Shown piece after piece: positions 10,797 through 22,410 of a stretch of DNA of 64,000 nt. Location of the stretch: contig NW_017804465.1 in the NCBI RefSeq assembly GCF_001625305.1, positions 1,250,793 through 1,314,792 of the forward strand. The letters run 5' to 3'. This DNA is from Branchiostoma belcheri. Its lineage: Eukaryota; Chordata; Leptocardii; Amphioxiformes; Branchiostomatidae. The notes beneath the pieces were generated by a model. It was not told where the DNA came from and did no database searches. It saw only the letters and a list, made by a program, of their open reading frames with translations. Position numbers and translations under genes: made by a program. Each line of letters begins with the position of its first letter. Positions within the stretch are counted from its first letter, which is position 1.

Positions 10797-13700
10797 ATGG
10801 CTCTGCACGACTGGCTGGCGGTTGGGTTTCTGCTGATGGTCATGGGTGGTAAGTTTGTGTTTAGCTCAAGAATGTGTGTAGAACTAGTCACTACGAAAAT
10901 CGTCGCTGCGTCAAGCTAATCATAGCTAGCTATTCCAAGCTAAGTACTATGCAGGTATTTTGACGAAAACCGTACATAGTAAGCGAAAACAAGAAACGAA
11001 ATTGCAGGGTAGACATAGTTGCAGTGCCTCGCGAGCCACTGCCAAAATTGACAACCCTACATACTACTGCAAAAATTGGTATCTCAAAGCAAGACTTCAT
11101 CTTCACTGTACATTTCAATTTGTTAATGCAGTGAGGGTCGGTTGTTAAAGGTATCTAGTGAAAACTCATAGTTCTGTTATAATATTCTGTAACATGAAAA
11201 GGGGCGTAACTTTTTACAGACAAGCAATTACCTTGAGGTATAATACCGCAAGGCCCCCTTAACACCATGAAACACCTTAATACCTTAATTGGCGCACTGA
11301 CCTTTGAAAGTCCACCGACCTATAACTACAGGCGCTGGGACGGTGCAAGGCCAGGCAAGGGACACTGTGGTCTCGTTTGTAATAATTTGCCACAGTTTGG
11401 GCACTATAGCACTATAGTTTGGGCACTATTAGCATCGGCCTTCCAATCCATCGAATGTGGTTGTAGTTGCTTGATCTGGCACCTGGATTTTCCACCCCAT
11501 TGCCTAAAAAGGGAGGGATGTGACCTTTCATAAGTGTAGTCAGCTATACGCAAAGCCCCTGTCACACATTCAGAACCCTCCCACCATTTTTCTCCCGACC
11601 ACTTGCTAACCAAGGTCGGCCCTGGGTATGGAGCAGCCTGAAATCCATGATATTACAGATTACTTTTCCGGCCTTATTTTAAAAACTTATAGTCGGCACA
11701 GAATACTTTAACAGAATGGTAGGCAAAACTCGTCTACTGAGACCCCACCACATATGACCATTCTCAAGAATCCCGGCCACGGTCTTGAGAACGTTGGGGG
11801 CCATGGTCTGCTATGTGTGGTAGAGGCTGAACAGTCTGTAACAAACCATGAAAAAACCAAGATCACAATATATGCAATGCACAAGATGAAATATGTGTAA
11901 AATATACAACTAGTATGCAGGGAAGTGTGAATGATTTCAGAGCCGTAGTGTGCTTCTTGTCGACCATAAAGTCGCTGACCGCCCCTCCCAGGTACCGTCT
12001 CTAGCGACAGGAGTTCCACGGAGAACCTGCGGAAGATCCTTGTAGACCATTTCTCGTCCAACCGGTTCCACCACAAAGTCTATGTTAGAGGTCTATGGCC
12101 ACAAGCTCTCAGGGAGGAGGCCCAATCAGCCTAGCCTCCATAGCATGTCAAAAACTGGGGGTTTTGGGGGTCTTCATGGTCTTTGGGAGCTTTTGTGTGC
12201 TATTTTCTGATTGCATATAGCCGGCCTGGTTGGTTGAATTACCCCCGTTTTTCAATCAGAAAACAGCCGAAGACCACCAAACCCCCGGTTCTATAAGCCT
12301 GCTGCGGAGGCTACAATATCAGCCCCTGAGAGTCACAGGCTTCTACATAGGAACGTGATTGATTGTAGTGCCTCTTTCCGTCCACCCAGGTACCGCTGTT
12401 GGTGAAAGCAGTACCACGGAAAACCTGCGGAAGATTCTGGTGGACCATTTCTCGTCCAACCGGAACCACCGCACCAGCGGCATCGGGAAGCAGTCGGCGC
12501 TACAGTTCACGTACGACACCTTCGTACAGCACAACCTGCAGGTCTTCACACAGGAGTTCGAGACGGATAACCCACAGGTAAACTGCATATAGCATACTAG
12601 ATATACAGGATGACTAGTTTCCTCCGGGTATTGTTTTGGGTGGCTCTACTTTGTGCTAGGTTCGTATGTTTGGATTCCAAAGCACTATTTGTAGGTCTTC
12701 ACTCAGGAGTTCGAGACGGATAACCCCAAGGTAAAGTACTGCATTTAGATAACAGAGGAAGATTACGGTGGAGAAATTAATGGATCCTTCCGGGACGGAA
12801 ATATTGTTTTGGGTGGTTTAGGTCTGTATGTTTGGGTTTCAAAGTTGATTGACAGCATAACCTACAGGTTTTCTACCAGAGGAATGTATACTGCATCTAC
12901 AAACTCGTATGTAATCTTACTTACTCCATAGTTTTGATTATGTATATACACCGTTTCTCCAACAGGTGAAGGGCCGGAACCTTATCGGAGTGTGGCCTGG
13001 CTCCCGGACCGCCACGAACCTAGACCGGCCGATTCTGATCGCGGCTCACTACGACACTTACACGGACACCCCGGGCGTGTGTGTAGACTTCCTTCACCAA
13101 CCTGCTAATTTTTTACTGATCCAACCATCCCTTTCTATTATAGGTCAAGGGCAGGAACCTCATCGGAGTGTGGCCTGGCTCGAGGACCGCCACTAACCTG
13201 GACCGGCCGATCCTGATCGCCGCTCACTACGACACGTACCCGGACACGCCAGGCGTGTGCGCAGACGGCTCGGGCATGGCTGCGCTACTGGAGGCGATCC
13301 GGGTCATCACGGCCCGGCCCTGCATACAGTACAACTCTATCATATTCGCAGCATTCGACTTTGAGGAGAAGGATACGAGTAAGTCATGAAGTCCATCTTT
13401 TATTCTTCAAGCAGATCTTTCGGTGAGGCAGTTAGCCTGGCTACCAGACCTGTTATAGCTCTCGAGTCCTACATCCTACGTCGTAAATAGAGGGTATAGG
13501 ACTCGGGAGCTATAATAGGTCTGGTTTAAGCAGGCTACCAGTCAGTATCAAATTGGCGAGGTAGTATCCATTACCACCGAAGGCAAATGGATACTGTCTA
13601 GCTCATGGATACTGCCTGGCCAATGTGATATTGTCTTGCGGCAACTGAAATATTTTCTTTAAGATTACACTTCTTGAAGAGTATACTGCCATAGACTGGA

Positions 13701-14987
13701 ATCCAGCCTTGTGAGCTTTACATGTAGTCTGCTCACCAAGCGAGGTAGCGGATGTTGGACAGCGGACTAACTAACGCTAACAAGGCTGGGCTGTAGTCTA
13801 TAGCTGACAGGTCGGGCATGGCGGCACTACTGGAGGCAATCCGGGTCATCACGGCCCGGCCCTGTATACAGTACAACTCTATCATCTTTTCAGCGTTCGA
13901 CTTTGAGGAGAAAGACACGAGTGAGTATATACAGTGTATAAAGTGTACTTGCAACATCATGCGAAATCCATGCCCAAGAAAACAGTTACTAAAGCAACTG
14001 GATAGAGTTTGAAAACTGTCAGATGTTTCAAGTCCTACTTGTCAGTGACTCATATCTATTCAGTTGCTTGTTTATCTGTCGGGTCTGTACCAATTCAGGC
14101 ATGGAACTAGATAGGCACGGTTCTGGATACAACACAGCCTTAGATTTTGCCAGCATTACTTTCTACTGGTCATAATGCTGATTTTGCCTTGATGATTCCC
14201 CAGCCACACCAGGCTCTGCCTGCCAGACCTTCGGCTGCGGAAGCCGCGCGTACGTGAGCGATGTTTTGGTGAAATACCTGAAGTTTGTCGGGATCAGCTC
14301 GGCACAGTTCCAGGGCGCCTTCATACTGGACTCTGTACTCAACTTCAACGACTCCGCGGACAGCCAGAAGCTCCCGCCCGGCGACTTTCGAAACGTGAGA
14401 ACTTTTAATCACACTATATATATATGGTGCAGATATAAGTAACGTTTAGTTTTGGGGGATTGTTGTACGTAACGAACCGTGCTCTATCTATGCTGGAACG
14501 GACGCGTATCCAGAACCGTGCCATGGGCAAATCTACGCCCTTGGATAAGTGAAGACTCTCCAGAACCGTGTCTGCATCCTATGACATAGATAGGCAAGGT
14601 TCTGGGTACAATAGGGCGTTAGAATTATCTATCTACNNNNNNNNNNNNNNNNNNNNNNNNNNNNNNNNNNNNNNNNNNNNNNNNNNNNNNNNNNNNNNNN
14701 NNNNNNNNNNNNNNNNNNNNNNNNNNNNNNNNNNNNNNNNNNNNNNNNNNNNNNNNNNNNNNNNNNNNNNNNNNNNNNNNNNNNNNNNNNNNNNNNNNNN
14801 NNNNNNNNNNNNNNNNNNNNNNNNNNNNNNNNNNNNNNNNNNNNNNNNNNNNNNNNNNNNNNNNNNNNNNNNNNNNNNNNNNNNNNNNNNNNNNNNNNNN
14901 NNNNNNNNNNNNNNNNNNNNNNNNNNNNNNNNNNNNNNNNNNNNNNNNNNNNNNNNNNNNNNNNNNNNNNNNNNNNNNNNNNNNNNN

Positions 14988-15074
<87 letters not shown>

Positions 15075-18000
15075 TTACCAGATCCTCCAGCTCTGTCCTG
15101 CAACTTGCTACATAATGGTATTCAATACGCCCGAAAATAGTTTCATAAGACTGGTGGTACATAGGATACTGGGATTTTCTTTGACACAACTAGTAAAGAT
15201 ATACACCGAAACCTAAGCAATGTAAGAGTCTTAATGTTTGTGTAAAGAAAACCCCAATATCCAGGTATCCAACACCACAAGGTGCCTGCTACATCGCCAG
15301 TTACCATACTTTCCTTCTGAGAAGGTAAACATAACAATTACCAGTACAAGGATACTACATATCTAGCCTATTTTTACCAATAACGCTGTGTTATTGTCCG
15401 CTTTATTCACAGGTGATGCGCATCCCCATCAAGCAAATGCCGCCGATTCCTGAAAGCCCGCACTTCGAGTACTGGCCGGTTTATCGGGATCTGACGAACG
15501 GAGACCACTACAGCTTCTGGGCGTATGACGCTGACCTGAGGGCCATCCACATCACAGACACCGGTTGGTATACTTGAGTTTCGGAAGTATTGTTTCGGGT
15601 GGCGCTGGTGTAGGGTGAGTTTGTATGTTTGGGTTCCAGGCCACACGGCACGGAGACCACTACAGCTTCTGGGCGTATGACTCTGATCTCAGGGCCATCC
15701 ACGTCACAGCCTCCTTTTTTTCTTTACTTCCGGGACGGAAGTTTTGTTTTCGGTGGCGCTGGTGTAGGGTGAGTTTGTACATGTATGTACTGAAATACCA
15801 GAATACAATACAAATTGGTAGCAAATATTTCGGTGTTTTTATGTATTAAAGAGATAATGATAATTTTTTTTTTTTTTTGTTTATTACTTCGGCAGGTCCC
15901 TTGCGAGGTTACATGCAGGAGTGTTACCACCAGGCCTGTGACAACACGGATCACCTGTCCCAGAACAACATGGCCTTCCTCAAGAAGGTTACAGACGCTA
16001 CCATCGACGCCGTCATGACGCTGGCTGTCTTCCCAGAAACCTGCACAGGTAAATAGGTTACATGTTCGCGTACTGAAAGACAAGAACATAACACTCGAAC
16101 AACCAACGATATCATATGGAATCCCCGATCTGGAGTTTGTACTATTAAATTACTGCAAAATAGCAAAATAGTACCCAGAAGCTGTTAAAACTTGCACTGA
16201 TGGGCAATACATTTCATTCTTTTCTCATTCTACTACTGGACAAATACGCACTACTACTAGATTGTTTCCAGATGTTTTGCTCTTCTTCAGCGTCACTAGA
16301 ATGAACTAACAGGGCTAGAATGTCAGGGACACTGAAGAAGAGTGATGGATGTCACTTGCAACGTTCGGACGTACTCTCAGTAATTTCTCCAGTAGTAAAG
16401 ATTAAATTGTCTATGTGTATAGTTAAGCTGAAAGTCTACCCTTCATCGACTCGACCACATGATCTATTTGCTCTCAACAGAAAGATGAAGACTATCCTGA
16501 TTTTAAACCGATTTGAAAAATTTTGTTTGTTTTCCGCAGACCCTTGGACCAAGTCCCCTGAGATGTTGAAGAGCGGGATCAACCTGAAAGGAAAGGTCTG
16601 GCACTCCAAGAAGTCTCGCAGTCCCTTCACCATCATCCTGAAGGAGTTCAAACCGAACGGAGCGGTGGTGGCCACCCTCAAGAACGGGAGCCTCACTCTG
16701 GATCTGGATGGTACGAACACTCTAGAAGATCTAAGAAAATAATGACTTGCAAGAATATATTGTTAGACTGACAGGGAAGAACTTTAAAGGGCCTTCTACT
16801 GCAGATATATCTTAACCACTTTTTCAGCACCAAGGAAAGTACCATTTTTATCTACACGTGCTCTAGTCTTTTCTATCACAAACACTAACGTTATCTGGCT
16901 TTATCTTTGTGTTCATTAAGGGTTAGTGGATGTAATACTTTGTCCAATCCTGGCCTCTTCCCTCATGGCCTCAACGAAACGTGGTCAGGGGGCGATCTGA
17001 TCGTTTCATGAATAAACAAAGGCTTAACATAAAGACACAAACAAACAAGTTTACATACAATGTCAGTGAAAATACATTATTGTTTCCAAAGAAGATGTCG
17101 AACCCCATATCACCAGTGATGTAGAAATAGAACATTACTTCAGACCGGCAATGTAGTCAAATCTCACTCACTCACTCACTCACTCACTCACTCACTCACT
17201 CACTCACTCACTCACTCACTCACTCACTCACGCACTTATTCACTAGCAATTAGGCCAGGGGCACACATTTGCAATAGGCTATTGTATAATATTTGTTGTT
17301 GTTGTCCTTGTTTAACGTCTAATATCTTGCCAGACGTGGTCTTTTGGTGCTGGTTTGTGCTTGGTTCAGTTCAGAGTCAAACTTGTCTCTAAAGGTATTT
17401 GCCTCTAGGTGTCTTGTGCTTGTGTGATGCTGGAATAGTCTTTCGGAGAGCGCGTCAAATCGGTGCGTACTCGATGTACTCGATAGTGCTGAGTACATGA
17501 CCGTGAAGCCCCGTGAGGGCATTGTTCAGTATCGTATAGAATCAGAGGTAGAAGGGCTGAGTACATCTGCATCTTAATATTGTTTACTGTTTCACGTTCA
17601 GGCCGCTATAACGCGGATAACAAGTTGCTGATCCTGCGGATGGCCCAGCCGAGTAACGCCGCCGCGCTGCCGCACAAGTACGATCCCGTGTACCTCATGA
17701 AGTGGACCATGACGGGAGAGGTAAGGGATTAGCCTCCTTAGCTCGCTAAACATGAAATGGCCTCTTAAACCAAATGGTCTCTTAGACCAAATGTGTTCTA
17801 TACGCAATAGAATGAGCAGGCTAGCTCTACGAAAAGGGCTTTTTTTTCTTATAATGCAGTAGCCGGCCATAGAAGTCAGTACAAGAAGCCGAGTACAAAT
17901 AGAAGCAATCAGCAATGAAGAAGATTCTGAGAAAAGAAAGATCGAGTCGTATAGAGGATGTTTCACGATTCTCCACTGGCGCTATGGACTTCAGCAATCA

Positions 18001-19915
18001 GGATCCTATATATATAGACCTAATGGGACCACTTTCGTATTGGCAAACTACCACACGTCATGCTTACACAATCTGTTCCTCTATCCCTCTCACAGGTAGT
18101 CGGGTTCGCAGGAGGCATTCTGTACTACGGTTTTCTGGCCGGACCCAACAATGAAATAGAGGAGTTCAGCGTGACCTATTCTGAAGGTAGATGACAAAAT
18201 GTGGTTTTATTCAACAAATGTGTAGGTGTTGAAAATGGTAGTACTAGAATGTACAAACACATCTTTGTGTATGTATGTATGTATGTATGTATGTATATAC
18301 ATGAATGAATGTGTATACATGTATGTATGCACGTAAAACAGTTTCTGCCTTCCGAAAATAATTTCATCAGGTTGGTAAAACTTAAGAGATAAGGGAATTC
18401 TTTTTACACAACCAAAGAGTCTCACCTCGCTGACGTTTCAGTGTCTGTCAGACACCTTCTTCAGAGCTTCTGACTGGAGTACTGCATCTCGCCGCTATAT
18501 GTAGCCGATGTAGGTGGCGCTTTTGCGGCGAGAACACTATCCCAAACGTGGCTTAGTTTGTACCCCCCTCGTCCCGGTTCATTACAGGAGTCTGTTGGTC
18601 CACCCAAAAGACAAACTACAGGACACGGCAAAAATGGACTGCATATACAAGATCCCTTGCAAGAGCTGCAGTGAAGTTTACATAGGGGAAACGGGACGCA
18701 CATTTGGGACTAGATTAGAAGAACACAAGAAGGAAGCTGACAACATGGACACAGTGAAGTACACAAGATCACAGAAAAGACATGCACAAAAAGAAGAAAA
18801 GAAATCAGCAGTGACAGATCACATTGCTAGAAACAACTGCGTAATTGACTGGGAGGGGGCAAAGTTATAGACAGAGAAGACAATAGAAGAACCCGCTGGA
18901 TCAAGGAGGCAATTTGGATCAGAAAGTCAACCCCTGTAATGAACCGGGACGAGGGGGGGTACAAACTAAGCCACGTTTGGGATAGTGTTCTCGCCGCAAA
19001 AGCGCCACCTACATCGGCTACATATAGCGGCGAGATGCAGTACTCCAGTCAGAAGCTCTGAAGAAGGTGTCTGACAGACACCGAAACGTCAGCGAGGTGA
19101 GACTCTTTGGTTGTGTAAAAAGAATTCCCTTATCTCTTAAGTTTCTGCCTTTTGTTCTAAATCCTTTTTTTTCACCAGACCCCTGGGCGTGCTGCTGCTG
19201 ATAGCTGTATGTGTGTATATACTATACATGTGTGCGTATATGTGTGTGTCTTTGTGTGTGTGAGTGTGTCTGTTTGTGTGTGAGTGTGTGTGTGTATGTG
19301 TGTGTGTGTGTGAGTGAGTGAGTGTGTGTTTGTGTGTGTGTGTGTTCTATGTTCTCACTAACCCTTTTCTCTCCCCCCAGATCCCTCGGTGGGCCCTAAC
19401 CAGGCAAACGTGGCCCTGGGCGTGCTGCTGCTGCTGTATGTATGTATGTATGTATGTACTATGTATGTATGTTCTAACCCTTTTCCTCTCCCCCCAGACC
19501 CGTCCGTAGGCCCTAACCAGGCAAACGTGGCACTGGGCGTGCTGCTGCTGATAGCTGTCATCGCCATCATCGTTCTGGTGGCGTGCCTCGTGCATGTTAA
19601 GTGAGTACGACTAGCAATCACTTATACTTGTAACTGATGTAACTGAAAAACTATGTAAATTTGCCCATATATGTTTCATAAATGGAGAAGAATATCATCA
19701 CTGGTATTATTGTGTGTTTTCCCATGTATATTGTGTATTTTATATAGGTAACCCCAGAGATACCTGAAAAACAGGTCAGTAGACCTGAGCGTACTACTCT
19801 GGTTAAATAAAATAAATGAAATGGTATATTATGTTTTACTACTTACCTTTGTCACCTCAGGCGGACACACAAGCCTTTCACCGAACTGACTGAGAAGACG
19901 TCCATCAACACCTAA
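10797..19915 (+). CDS. Membrane-anchored M28-like zinc exopeptidase, copy B (gap in gene)
   Basis: Tandem paralogue of copy A. Exons visible: 10797-10848, 12390-12577, 13144-13378, 14204-14394, 15413-15563, 15896-16048, 16540-16710, 17602-17720, 18096-18186, 19498-19600, 19861-19915. The counterpart of A exon 5 (51 codons, phase 0-0) is absent and probably lies in the N gap 14637-14987; without it the readable protein is 502 aa. Residues 1-17 form a signal peptide. Predicted ligands are His108 (AAHYDT), Asp121 (CADGSG), the intact pair Glu154-Glu155 (FDFEEKD), Asp of ILDSVLNF and His of GDHYSF. Unlike copy A, the M28 catalytic set therefore looks complete. A C-terminal membrane helix (LGVLLLIAVIAIIVLVA) precedes a tail with ELTEKTSIN. 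Cysteines around the metal-site loop (ACQTFGCGS) suggest an extracellular disulfide-rich ectodomain. Substrate unknown. Confidence 0.8.
11992..12074 (+). pseudogene. Ghost copy of peptidase B exon 2 (5' half)
   Basis: It has an acceptor (CTCCCAG) and the same start (ACCGTCTCTAGCGACAGGAG, then TENLRKILVDHFSSN) as the exon at 12390-12577, ending abruptly at CCACCACAAAG. Another short copy of the exon's 3' end is at 12694-12731. Confidence 0.85.
12132..12313. mobile_element. MITE, 'TAGCCTCC' family
   Basis: Terminal inverted repeats TAGCCTCCATAGCA and GCTGCGGAGGCTA enclose two imperfect inverted blocks, TATTTTCTGATTGCATAT and AATCAGAAAACAGCCGAAGA. The same family occurs at 60873-61233 and 62495-62655. 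It is non-coding and lies in intron 1 of peptidase B. Confidence 0.75.
12966..13090 (+). pseudogene. Ghost copy of peptidase B exon 3 (5' half)
   Basis: It has an acceptor (CCAACAG) and stays open through AAHYDTYTDTPGVCVD, then runs into intron-like sequence before the second metal motif (ADGSG) is reached. The real exon begins 54 bp downstream. Inclusion would give a truncated metal site. Confidence 0.85.
13433..13540. mobile_element. Small palindromic MITE
   Basis: TAGCCTGGCTACCAGACCTG and AGCTCTCGAGTCCTAC pair with GTATAGGACTCGGGAGCTAT and AGGTCTGG. It is followed at about 13550-13640 by a fragment containing AGTATCAAATTGGCGAGG, related to the CTCCAAGCAGA-TIR elements. Confidence 0.65.
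13811..13919 (+). pseudogene. Ghost copy of peptidase B exon 3 (3' half)
   Basis: Starts after TGACAG, reads SGMAALLEAIRVITARPC and FDFEEKDT, and keeps the GTGAGT donor. It lies 430 bp after the real exon. Together with 12966-13090, the real exon is bracketed by copies of its two halves. Confidence 0.85.
14637..14987. other. Assembly gap (N) with adjoining CA/TA microsatellite
   Basis: 351 undetermined bases, followed by (CA)n and (TA)n to about 15072. The missing exon 5 of peptidase B should lie here, since nothing like it is present between 14395 and 15412. Confidence 0.9.
15074..15310 (+). repeat. Dispersed repeat 'TGCTACATAATG', split copy
   Basis: The family consensus GCCACTTGCTACATAATG...CAACACCACAGGGTGCCTGC...CAGTTACCATGGTGACAGAC also occurs at 33955-34135, 46945-47075 and 55528-55655. 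This copy is interrupted by about 160 bp of unrelated sequence. Probably an old SINE. Confidence 0.6.
15648..15710 (+). pseudogene. Ghost copy of peptidase B exon 6 (3' part)
   Basis: It repeats HGDHYSFWAYDSDLRAIHVT, 85 bp after the real exon (15413-15563). It has no acceptor and the donor is lost. It carries the predicted last metal-binding His. Confidence 0.85.
17161..17232. repeat. (CACT)n microsatellite
   Basis: About 17 uninterrupted tetranucleotide units in intron 8 of peptidase B. Confidence 0.95.
18424..18470 (-). ncRNA. Hammerhead-ribozyme-like motif, left arm
   Basis: This is the inverted counterpart of the motif at 19050-19097: CUGAAGA, stem II GGUGUCU...AGACACU (one G-U pair), then GAAAC and GUC. 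It is preserved except for that one base. Confidence 0.55.
18514..19061 (+). pseudogene. GIY-YIG endonuclease region of Penelope-like element, frameshifted
   Basis: An open stretch 18514-18870 gives VHPKDKL, then IYKIPCKSC and VYIGETGRTFGTRLEEH: the Y...YIG core, the conserved Arg and the Cys pair of the Penelope-type GIY-YIG nuclease. At about 18866 the frame shifts; the continuation (DREDNRRTRWIKEA, then NRDEGGYKLSHVWD) is the normal Penelope C-terminus and stops at 19059-19061. The stop codon overlaps the first bases of the hammerhead core. No reverse transcriptase precedes it. Broken by one frameshift, otherwise well preserved. Confidence 0.8.
19050..19097 (+). ncRNA. Hammerhead-ribozyme-like motif, right arm
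   Basis: CUGAAGA (19058-19064), stem II GGUGUCU-GAC-AGACACC (seven pairs, perfect), GAAA (19083-19086), C, then the cleavage triplet GUC (19088-19090). Stem I can pair GCU (19055-19057) with AGC (19091-19093). All invariant core positions of a hammerhead are met, with a minimal stem III. Hammerheads are known from Penelope-like elements; activity here is inferred. Confidence 0.65.
19180..19435 (+). pseudogene. Two ghost copies of peptidase B exon 11
   Basis: 19180-19206 and 19380-19435 repeat the start of the membrane-helix exon (SVGPNQANVALGVLLLL in the second), each behind an acceptor-like CAG and each running into TG/TGTA microsatellite. The real exon is 19498-19600. Confidence 0.8.
19640..19830 (+). 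mobile_element. LINE 3' end fragment
   Basis: AAAACTATGTAAATTTG and the following ~50 bp match the 3' end of the LINE at 27410-28235. It ends with an A-rich AAATAAAATAAATGAAATG tail. No coding sequence remains. Confidence 0.6.
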
Positions 19916-20414
19916 GTCGACTAGGCGAAGCTGTTTTAACGTCTCCGATGCTTTTCTCGCTCTCTTAATTGCACAAGGACTTTAGTGGAAAAGATATGTT
20001 AAGGCAATAGGTTGCTATTTTGCTAAAATGCCTTATGAAACTGTAATGTAATTTAATACTTAGAACCTTTCATTATTACTATGACATGAGCAACCCATGT
20101 TTAGTATAGACATGGCAATATTGCATGTACGACAAAATATGTTAAAATGTTAGGTCTTTGATGCAAAGATTCTTGATTCTTGTGATTTGAAAGTAGACGC
20201 ACTGCATATCTGTCACTACGAGATTTAAGGGCCCCATCGCTTCAGATAGTATAATAAGACACTGATTTAGATAACTACATGGATCAATAAGATATCTAGA
20301 AACCTAGATATACAACATTACAAATTCTGTGTGATATTGGATTACGCACATGCATGCCACAGCCGAGAGTGTAGTTTTCTATCGGGAAGGCAGTTGATGC
20401 ATAGATGTTGCTGA

Positions 20415-20420
20415 AATAAA
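20415..20420 (+). terminator. Polyadenylation signal of peptidase B
   Basis: AATAAA lies 500 bp after the stop codon of copy B. Confidence 0.5.
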
Positions 20421-20496
20421 GGTGTCAATTCTAGAAAGTCACTTCTTGTACTATTTTATCTTGTCTAACCATTGTACACTTGGACTCACTCATTCC

Positions 20497-20615
20497 AGCC
20501 GCCCTCAAAGCCTGGTAGAGGCTAGACCAAATACTCTTGAAGTATCTGTCTAGCCTCTACCAGGCTTTAGGAAGCGGCTGGAAAGAGTGGAAATTGGCCA
20601 AGATGCCGAGGGAGT
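20497..20615. mobile_element. MITE fragment, 'CTCTACCAGGC' family
   Basis: CCAGCCGCCCTCAAAGCCTG and TGGTAGAGGCTAG face TAGCCTCTACCAGGCTTTAG and GAAGCGGCTGGAAAGAGT. The TIRs are in inside-out order, as if two copies met or one was rearranged. It lies between peptidase B and the esterase. Confidence 0.65.
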
Positions 20616-20880
20616 TGGTCCGGTGGAGAATACAGGCGAACACACCAGCTAGCCGACACAGGTGTACCCATCATTTAGTGCGTTCAAATACTTCAACAGA
20701 AAAAACAACAACCAACAAACGCAGGTCACCTCATTGGATCGATTAACGCCCCAAGCCAGACATTTGTAGATAATATTTAACTCTGTACCCCGGTGTACCC
20801 TGGGTAAGCGTCCATAACCGTCATTTTGTTTTTAGAGTCTGCAAATTCAAGTGCATTTTTCTCCTCCGCTTAAAACCAAG

Positions 20881-21284
20881 ATGTTGCTCAGACGATCTTC
20901 GATCTGTCTGCGAATCTTCGCACTGTTCTTAGTAGCTGTTTTCCGACCAATTTTCGGTCAGGAGAGCCCAACAAGAGTCACGGAATCGGGTACGATCATG
21001 GGCTCGACAGCCACCGTAGAGCGGGTGGTTGTCGAGCGGTACTTGGGTGTCCCGTACGCGTCGCCACCCTTGGGCAACCTCCGGTTCCTGAAGCCCCAGC
21101 CCGTGCGGGAATGGGAGGGCGTGAAGTACGCGAACGACTACGGGGATTCCTGTATGCAGTACCCGCAGCCCGAGAATATCGCCACCTCAGAGGACTGTCT
21201 GTACCTGAACGTGTTCGTGCCGAGGGTTACGCTGGAGGAGGATGAGACCAACATGGCGGTCATGGTTTACCTACACGGAGGACG
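20881..21284 (+). CDS. Alternative or orphan first exon of carboxylesterase-like gene
   Basis: A single 404-bp coding exon, ATG at 20881. It encodes a signal peptide (ICLRIFALFLVAVF) and the first ~115 residues of a type-B carboxylesterase domain: YLGVPYA, LGNLRF, SEDCLYLNVF and MVYLHGG, the start of the oxyanion loop. The donor CG|GTCAGT leaves phase 2. No downstream esterase exon follows before the second first exon at 23495, which has the same length and phase. It could be an alternative first exon spliced to 25547-25759 and beyond, or the remnant of a tandem duplicate that lost its other exons. The intact frame and splice site favour the first view. Confidence 0.7.
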
Positions 21285-22231
21285 GTCAGTACAACTGTTT
21301 TTTCTAGTTACAAATTTTATGTAACAAACTGATGTTTCGTAGATACATATTGCAGAACCTTACCGATACCACATGATATTCTCCTCCTTGTGCGTCTTAT
21401 CCCATGCTCAACAGAGGGTACCGGTGTTGCACAGTATACATCAAGATATTCCTACCTCACAGGAGTTCTTACTTTTCAGAAACATCAAAATGACACCCTT
21501 CACTTAATCATAGATGAGCAACTTTATTATAACAAAAAAGATAACATCTAATACGCTCAGATTGAGATCAACAACCCACAACCAATCGCCTGCAAGCACC
21601 AGGGGCTGATGCATGGTGGCAGTAAACATCTATAAAGAACCCTAGTACTTTAAAATTACACTAAAAAGTGGAACAGATGAGCAATTAGCTAAGTATTACC
21701 AGTACTCCAAATAAGAGCGTTTACCGCTTTGCCTAAGAAATAATACGCGTAGACTATCCAGGGTTAACCGTGTCTGATCCCAACCCTAACCTATTCAAGC
21801 ATAGATGGGCACTGTTCGGGATACGATAACCACCTGTCACCATCACCCTTCCACTAACCCCACCGCACCCGGACTAGTTGCCAATGGACTCGTCCAGGTG
21901 AGGTAATCCTTTGCTGTCTGAGTTAATAATTTACCATGAGAATGTCGCTGTTTAACGGAACAAAAGCTCGCTGCGTCAACACAAGCCGTGTGGGACTTAG
22001 TAACAGTGGAATGACGCTGCGAATGGACCCCTATCGTACCAGGCACGGCCAGGCAGCTTTCACAGTACCACAACAAGAGAACCATACCTGATCCTAACCG
22101 GGACCCATTCAGACACAGAACTAGATAGACACGGTTCTGAATACAAGAATCCCCTCTATCATATCACAATGCCAGCACCTTAGTAACAGTGGAATGACGC
22201 TGCGAACGGACGTTTATCGTACCAGGCAGTA

Positions 22232-22410
22232 CCTGGCGGCGTTGGCATAAAATCCAAGTGAATCCTAGGGTGGCAAAAGACAGTATCAAATTGGCCAGGC
22301 AGTATCCATTGGCCAGACAGGGTGGCGTATGGATCCTCTCTGGCAAATGGATACTGCTTGGCCAATTTGATACTGTCTTTTGCAACCCTAGGATCTGCTT
22401 GGAGATTAGC
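22232..22410. mobile_element. MITE, 'CTCCAAGCAGA' family
   Basis: A large foldback: CTAGGGTGGCAAAAGACAGT and ATCAAATTGGCCAGGCAGTA pair with TACTGCTTGGCCAATTTGAT and CTTTTGCAACCCTAGG, with ATCTGCTTGGAGATTA at the right end. It is related to 37375-37507, 38163-38318 and 59434-59590. Confidence 0.7.

Larger units (their letters stand above)
18352..19140 (+). mobile_element. Short Penelope-like element with inverted ends
   Basis: A 789-bp insertion in intron 10 of peptidase B, flanked by the perfect 11-bp direct repeat GTTTCTGCCTT (18341-18351 and 19141-19151), a target-site duplication. Arms of about 210 bp (18377-18589 and 18933-19140) are inverted copies of the element's 3' end. The middle encodes a GIY-YIG endonuclease domain typical of Penelope-like retroelements; no reverse transcriptase is present. 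Each arm carries a hammerhead-like motif. It is a deleted copy, mobilisable at most in trans. Confidence 0.8.

Noticed and set aside
14568..15140. Long open frames across the N gap
   Set aside because: They are translations of undetermined bases and of CA/TA microsatellite.
16320..16410. Possible hammerhead (CUGAAGAAGAGUGAUGGAUGUCACU)
   Set aside because: Stem II could form, but the conserved GAAA is GCAA and no cleavage triplet is placed; at best a dead relic.
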